Of a stretch of 64,000 bases of DNA, positions 55,516 to 64,000 are shown piece after piece; within the stretch, counting starts at the first letter, position 1; each line of letters starts with the position of its first letter. Below the pieces are notes generated by a model. It was not told where the DNA came from, ran no database searches, and saw only the letters and a list, made by a program, of their open reading frames with translations. The stretch lies in contig NC_058504.1 of assembly GCF_020382885.2 (NCBI RefSeq), positions 17,805,019 to 17,869,018 of the forward strand, given 5' to 3'. The position numbers and the translations under genes are program-made. This stretch comes from Scatophagus argus. Taxonomy: Eukaryota > Chordata > Actinopteri > Scatophagidae.

Positions 55516-55900
55516 GCTAGCTTCTGCGTAGCTGCTGCTGACGGAGTAGGACTATTGTTTTAGAAAGTCCTCAAACTCGCTATATGACGCTCGTTCACAG
55601 ACTTTTAACAAAAACAAATGCCGCCCAGGTTGTAGTCGTTTAACACCAAAGTAAAGTTTCACAACTTTAATTTGAGGCGTGATACGAAAATCTCTGAACA
55701 CAGTCTAGGACCCGATGATATCCGTCGCTCCAACCAGCTACCAACCGCCACCATGTGCTGTATATGTAGGTCGTAGTCGCACCCAGAGCTCCAGCGGCCA
55801 CTCGTGATGTTTTTGTGCAACAGTTACGAGACACGTGGGGCAACAGGCATGGGTGCGAACGTTTTCTGTGAAAGACAGCCCGTCGGGACGGAGGTAACGG
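55516..55900 (-). promoter_or_regulatory. eif4ebp3: Probable eif4ebp3 5' UTR and promoter, with E-box
   Basis: The stretch upstream of the ATG is relatively CpG-containing. It holds a perfect CACGTG E-box at 55832-55837, about 320 bp from the start codon. EIF4EBP3 is reported to be induced by the E-box factor TFE3 under long mTOR inhibition. No TATA is evident. The start site is not determined. Confidence 0.45.
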
Positions 55901-56931
55901 ATGATAAATGATTGATTTCTTTTTGGATACTAATCATGATGAGAAGCGCTCAAACGTTTTCAGGGCCGGATTGAGTGTACAGTGAAAGACATGAGAAAAT
56001 ACTGTGAAGCTGAACTGTAAGGCAAACTTTTATTTCATGAAGATAAAGGGTTTTGTGCTATAAAAAAAGCAGTGCAAAGCTTCAAAATGTGAACGGATAG
56101 AAAAAATATACAAACTGATTAAACACAATATAAATCATAATTTAAGCCACATTTCTCCTGGCATCTACTTCTAATCCGAGTTTCTGTTAGAGTCACTACT
56201 TGCTCAGAGCACATGCTTCAATTCTCTACTGCGGCACTGATCTGCAGGTAAAAACCACGTGTTATAAAGTGAAGATGTACCACCAGGCTGTGTACTCAAC
56301 CTAAAGTCCATCACTAGGCTGAGCTTTTCACCAGCCCTTCGATATAGTTATGCAGTATATTGTAATTGTTGGTGAAAGGGATAAAACTGGTTACCATGAA
56401 ATTACATGCGTTTCGCAGCATGGGCATTAAGAAAATCGCTGTCCAGCTCTTACCTGGTTCACAAAACAAGCGCACCTCATCTCGTTCCCCTCAACAACAC
56501 TGCCCCCTGCTGGCGTTTCAATGTGTGGACAGTGTAGAGCATTGTCTTTGGGGCTTGTTATATCCTATTATTATGCGCTTATTTTTCCAAATGAGATGAT
56601 ACCTCATATTTACCTTATTCTATTTTTCCCATTCATTTATTATATATTGCATTTGTTATATATTGCATTTTTAATTAATTTTGACATCTTTTGCAGCATA
56701 TTTTGGTTGTGTTTATTGGATTTCTTTAAACCTTATGTTATATCATATCTTGGATGATGTCTCGTCATTGTGTATTGCTTTTGTTGGTGTGGTTGAGAAA
56801 GAAAAAAAAAGCTAAACAAATAGGCCTAAAGAAAGAAAGAATGAATACGTGATCCATAGCTGCACGAAATTCCATGTAGAGTTTCTTTTGTTTGGTTCCA
56901 AAATCGTGAGAAAGGAACACTTTCAGCTCTT

Positions 56932-56994
56932 TTCCGTTTCCTATGAGGAAGTTACTGATATTCCTCATTTTAACCACTGGAGGGCGACGTCGAC
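56932..56994 (+). repeat. Repeat copy C (partner at 57914-57967)
   Basis: TCCGTTTCCTATGAGGAAGT, then CCACTGGAGGGCGACGTCGA. The partner 1 kb away in the same orientation has TCCGGTTTCCTAACGAGGAAGT-like text and CACTTGAGGGCGACATCGA. Confidence 0.65.
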
Positions 56995-57024
56995 ATGTAT
57001 TCACTGAGGCCACTGTTCATAATG

Positions 57025-57070
57025 TAGATAGATAGATGCTTTCTTGATCCCGAGGGAAATTCAAGCACCA
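57025..57070 (+). repeat. Short retroelement-tail-like repeat
   Basis: TAGATAGATAGATGCTTTCTTGATCCCGAGGGAAATTC strongly resembles the '(tagA)n-ctttattgatcccgagggaaattc' text seen at many fish transposon ends. Only this fragment is recognisable. Confidence 0.55.
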
Positions 57071-57419
57071 GTAGCGCATTACAGCAGTGTAGGTTAGTCA
57101 AAAGTAAGCAAACAAACAACCAACGCCTAACTGTTAGTGGAAAAAATAGAAGAATAGACTAAACATACTAAATACACCAACATATGCTACATGCTATATG
57201 GATGTACTGGGATTTTTATCAGTTATCTGAACAAATAGCCGTAGATGCTCAGCTTTAAAATCTCATATCATGGAAAACGAATATCTAAAACTTTAAATTC
57301 ATTTATAGTAAGGGAGGTCACTCAATGAGACGTTTCTTCATTCCAAATGTGACAAATATTCGAATAATTTGGACTGCTCAGTATTCTATCTTGAGCAACA
57401 TGTAGCTGATCTCAGTGCT

Positions 57420-57572
57420 CCTAAAGCAACTGCTTCACACAGCTCAACACAGATGGACCAGCTGTCTCACTGTGTGAGGGGAGTTCACTCCAGGAGTGCC
57501 CAAAAACATATATACATGAGGTGGTTGTATAACTCATTACCATGCAGGTTTCTGAGGCCACACATTTTTCCA
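57420..57572 (+). repeat. Repeat copy B (partner at 51098-51270)
   Basis: Same-orientation diverged copy of the 51.1-kb sequence, on the opposite side of eif4ebp3. It shares CCTAAAGCAACTGCTTCAC exactly. Confidence 0.65.
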
Positions 57573-57913
57573 TTACAGGATTTGTTCTGAAGCTGTTACA
57601 GACAAGATCGCATTAATTGATATAGATCCTAAAAGTTATACTGTACACCAAACATGTATTAACAGACCAGGGATTTGACATTGTAAAATACACGCAAAGG
57701 CCAAAGTTTTATATAATGAAAGATGGACATTAAAAACTTCAGTTGTGGAGTTACTTTCATCAATCTATTTCTTGTGATAAATATAAACAACAGAAAGACA
57801 ATATTGATTCAAAAATATTGCTATAAGCGTTACATCGTGTTAAATCAGGACAATTTATTTTAACTGGTAAATCAAAACTACATTGTATATCCAGTTTCCA
57901 GTTGAAACTCTGT

Positions 57914-57967
57914 TCCGGTTTCCTAACGAGGAAGTTCCTATTTCCAAACCACTTGAGGGCGACATCG
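57914..57967 (+). repeat. Repeat copy D (partner at 56932-56994)
   Basis: Diverged second copy of the GAGGAAGT...GAGGGCGAC module. The two copies bracket about 0.9 kb that includes the 57420-57572 repeat. Confidence 0.65.
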
Positions 57968-58330
57968 AAATAGGGCCATCGTATTATGCACAAAACATAA
58001 AAATACATCGAAAAATGTGAAAAGCAACCCAGTATTCATTTGTCTTATATTCGCTTGAGTGCGCACATTTTTTTTTTTTAGGAAAATACATAAAACGGAT
58101 AAATTTGTTCTGGCAAATTAACCCTTAAGAGATAATCAGTCCTATGTTTTCTGGCTTTGCTAATCAGCAGGTTTAAACATCATAGGCGAGTAACCAGTAC
58201 AAACACGAAAAAATAAATAGACATTTCTTTGTCAACAATGTCTGAGAACAGAGACAACATTTACTTCCTGAAAGACATGCTTCATCTGGTGGATATACAG
58301 GGGAAAAAAGCTGAGGGCAAATCAACTCCA

Positions 58331-58454
58331 GCTGCTCATTGGTTGAAAAATATGGAATCAGATGACGTAGCGGTTCCGGTTTCTAGGGCCCGAGAAAAGG
58401 TAACTTTCGGTCATTTCTGGGTAGGCTGAAGTGACCGGGTTTTCATCGCTGAAG
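58331..58454 (+). promoter_or_regulatory. acsl4: acsl4 promoter and noncoding first exon
   Basis: An inverted CCAAT box (ATTGG, 58338-58342), a CRE-like TGACGTAG (58363-58370) and an ETS core (TTCCGG, 58374-58379) precede a strong donor, GCTGAAG|gtaagaa, that ends a candidate exon at 58454. This is the usual make-up of a TATA-less vertebrate promoter. The exon start is not visible (about 58390-58410). Inference from motif cluster, donor and position. Confidence 0.5.
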
Positions 58455-60097
58455 GTAAGAATGCCCCAAGGCTGGTAGCTGGTAGTTAAGCAGGGTATCA
58501 CTCTCTAGCTGCCTACTGTAATCTCATTACTGAATTTATCCGTTTGTAGATTTGTGTTACGGTTCATTTGTGTGGCCGGTGTTGAATTGGTTTTAGCTAA
58601 CATCAGTAGCTAGCTAACGGTTATTAATTTGCCGACGGTTGCTCAATGATAGGCGGCGTACCAGCAACGTGTCGCGGCTTTTGTCATCACTTTGTCTGCT
58701 ATCCTGCGCGTCCGCTGTTGTCATGTAACCGCCATTTATCGTGTATCTAAAGAAGCTAATTTAACCTCACAGGTCATCTCATTTTAAAGCTAGTCAATTC
58801 TGATAAAGTGTTATTTTAGGTTTTCATATAAATATAGATTTATTTCCGTTTTTAAGACATGTGAAGTCTTATACAGACTACCACTCTCACAGTGATATTC
58901 TTGCCTGGTATATAATCGCAGTTTATATGGATTACATTAGCAACATCAGTCCCATACGTTGAAATGTCCCTGTGTTACCGTAGAGGAAATTCATACGTGA
59001 TGAGTGTATGACAGTAACTTTGGGCTTTTCGGCCCAGTGTGATAGTCAAGTCCGATACGTCAGGCTGGGTTTGTCATAGCATGCTGTCTTCATTAACAGG
59101 ATGTTCCACAATATTTGCCTTTGCTGCAGGCATATCTCTTTGTTTAGAATAATGCTTAACGTACTTTGCAAATAAAGTGATTTGAATTTTTTTTTGCTAT
59201 TTCAGATCCCACAGGCAAAACAAAGTTATTGAACAAACGAACTTGTATTTTGCCGGCTGTTATCCTACGAGAATGTTTGCTAGTTGGTTTAGGTAAAACT
59301 GTTTGTTTTAGCGAACTGAAATCCACAATGCCTTAAAGGCCAAAAATAACATTTCTGGCAAACGGGCTTAGAATCAATGTCATTATAAGTACACCTTCTG
59401 GAGTACGGCCAGATGTTTTGAGATACCGACGTAGTGTGTGACGTAGACTAGGACTATGATTCACTGGAATGTGAATCATTTTAAATAAGGCCTTCAGGAT
59501 AGGGAGTGCTGGTTACATTAGTACATACTGACATTTTATTTATCATAGATTAGGCAATGAAGCTGAATAGATACACAGTCACGTTCATACCTATGAGAAG
59601 AAGTTGCTTTCCTGTCAAACGTGGAAATCATATCTTTTTATATCTGAAGTAACAGCTGTAAGCTAAAATAAATTGATTATATTTTCTTTTTTTGAGCTGT
59701 TTCTTTCTTTTTCTTTTTCTTTTTTCTTTTGTTTACTTTGATATCAGAAGTGCAACATGATTTTGATCAGCTTCAGTCCTTCGTCTGCCCTACACTGTGG
59801 GGTTATTAGCGAGCTGAGCTTGCCCTAGAGTGACCTTTCACTGACCACCAGTGGGGTGAGCTTCAAGTGTATTGTCATTGGTCATCTGCAGCTCGATCCT
59901 CTTCTGCCTAACTTGCGGGGCTGTGGTCATTGGACAGTGACCAAGATGGTCAGAAGGGCCATGCCTTAACACTGCTTTCCCCCTTTCAGGACCTCTCAGA
60001 TGACCTGTTCTATATTGTTGAAAGGCAGACAGGAGCTTGTACTCTACAAGGGAGGGAACATGTGCTCTTGAAACACTCCTTCATAGGAGGTCTCCCA
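58455..60097 (+). other. acsl4 5' intron
   Basis: Noncoding; nothing recognised apart from T-rich stretches near 59690-59735. Confidence 0.5.
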
Positions 60098-60148
60098 TAT
60101 AAAAGCTGAGAAAGGTGCAGGGGCTGTTTGTTACAGAGCAAGACGGAG
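60098..60148 (+). promoter_or_regulatory. acsl4: Possible alternative TATA promoter and short first exon of acsl4
   Basis: TATAAAAG at 60098-60105 is followed about 30 bp later by a short stretch ending GACGGAG|gtgagtct, a near-perfect donor at 60148. The next acceptor is the acsl4 coding exon at 60499. This fits an alternative noncoding leader. No expression evidence is available here. Confidence 0.4.
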
Positions 60149-60722
60149 GTGAGTCTCTGAGTGCTGGATGTAGAGGAGGTTGTCAGGGACTGGATCAAAT
60201 GATTTTTAGATCGTGATGGTAGATGAACTTTGTAAAATAGCCGACTGCTCTGAAAAACTTGTGTTTTTCTGGGTTCTGTTTTCCTGAGAGAAGTATACCA
60301 CCAGAAAATCAACTTCATCTTCCAGAGAGCTGCCAATTTTGTTCTTGTTTTATTTGTTGTGTTTGGTGTAAGAATCAATCCAGATTTTTTGTTTTGCTTT
60401 GAGTTTTAACTTGTTAAAATGCTTTGATTTAATGATAGTTATTTCAAATGCGCTTTCTAAATGTTTTGTATGTATTTTTTCTTTTATTCAATTTTAAGGT
60501 TGGAATTGGGAGACAGTGGACCAGATACTTTCATACTACACTGTGGATTCTCAAAATTGTCAGCCTTTTGGCTTTACTCTTTCTGAACCTTCCCATCTGA
60601 TTTAATGACTAAATAATCGTCACACACCCTAAGACATCTTTGGGACCAGCACACTGTTCAAAACTCATCTGACCACTTTTGCTGCTTAGTTGCCTCAGTT
60701 ACCTGCACTCTAAGAGAACAGT

Positions 60723-64000
<3,278 letters not shown>

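Larger units (their letters stand above)
55901..58330. other. Intergenic region between divergent eif4ebp3 and acsl4
   Basis: No gene. It holds two repeat pairs or members (56932-56994 with 57914-57967; 57420-57572 with the copy at 51.1 kb) and a fragment of a widespread fish retroelement tail at 57025-57070. Confidence 0.55.

Noticed and set aside
58229..58429. 66-codon open frame over the acsl4 promoter region
   Set aside because: No recognisable protein. It overlaps a CCAAT/CRE/ETS cluster and is best read as promoter DNA.

Overview
The window is vertebrate nuclear DNA, almost certainly a teleost fish. It has spliced genes with consensus GT/AG junctions, CA/TG and GA microsatellites, a decayed Tc1-like transposon, LINE remnants and fish-type short repeats. 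I rebuilt exons by joining conserved protein blocks at GT/AG sites and requiring the reading phase to be kept. Comparisons with human proteins are from memory.

Positions 2270-34315 (+) hold 31 consecutive coding exons of a teneurin, a large type II transmembrane synaptic adhesion protein. The intracellular and membrane exons lie upstream of the window. What is here runs from just outside the membrane to the stop codon, about 2383 residues in one continuous frame. The order is juxtamembrane region, eight EGF repeats, Cys-rich/TTR-like/FN-plug, NHL propeller, YD shell, Rhs core, and toxin-like domain ending in the TCAP peptide with an amidation signal. The TENM3 clade fits best, with some unusual insertions and one deletion. 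Two phase-neutral microexons (27 and 21 nt) sit at the two teneurin splice sites that tune partner choice.

Positions 36556-37978 are a defective Tc1/mariner element with TA flanks, just past the teneurin 3' end. Positions 40049-42521 (-) are cystm1, a small proline-rich tail-anchored Cys-rich protein, with a likely 5' UTR exon near 45.6 kb. Positions 42.5-51.6 kb have no host gene that I can see; they hold a non-LTR retrotransposon fragment, telomere-like hexamers and a strong inverted repeat. Positions 51638-55515 (-) are eif4ebp3, a translational repressor regulated by mTOR, complete in three coding exons. Positions 58.4-64.0 kb (+) are acsl4, a long-chain acyl-CoA synthetase, with a noncoding first exon, a possible TATA-driven alternative first exon and ten coding exons before the window ends inside the gene.

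The four genes are not an operon or pathway. eif4ebp3 and acsl4 are arranged head to head. cystm1 and eif4ebp3 are linked on human 5q31, whereas ACSL4 is on human X and TENM3 on 4q, so the block is a teleost-type mosaic of ancestral linkage. I found no undescribed system. The best leads are the teneurin microexons, its polybasic insertion and C-terminal deletion, a perfect 20-bp palindrome centred on a CRE, and duplicated repeat pairs around eif4ebp3.
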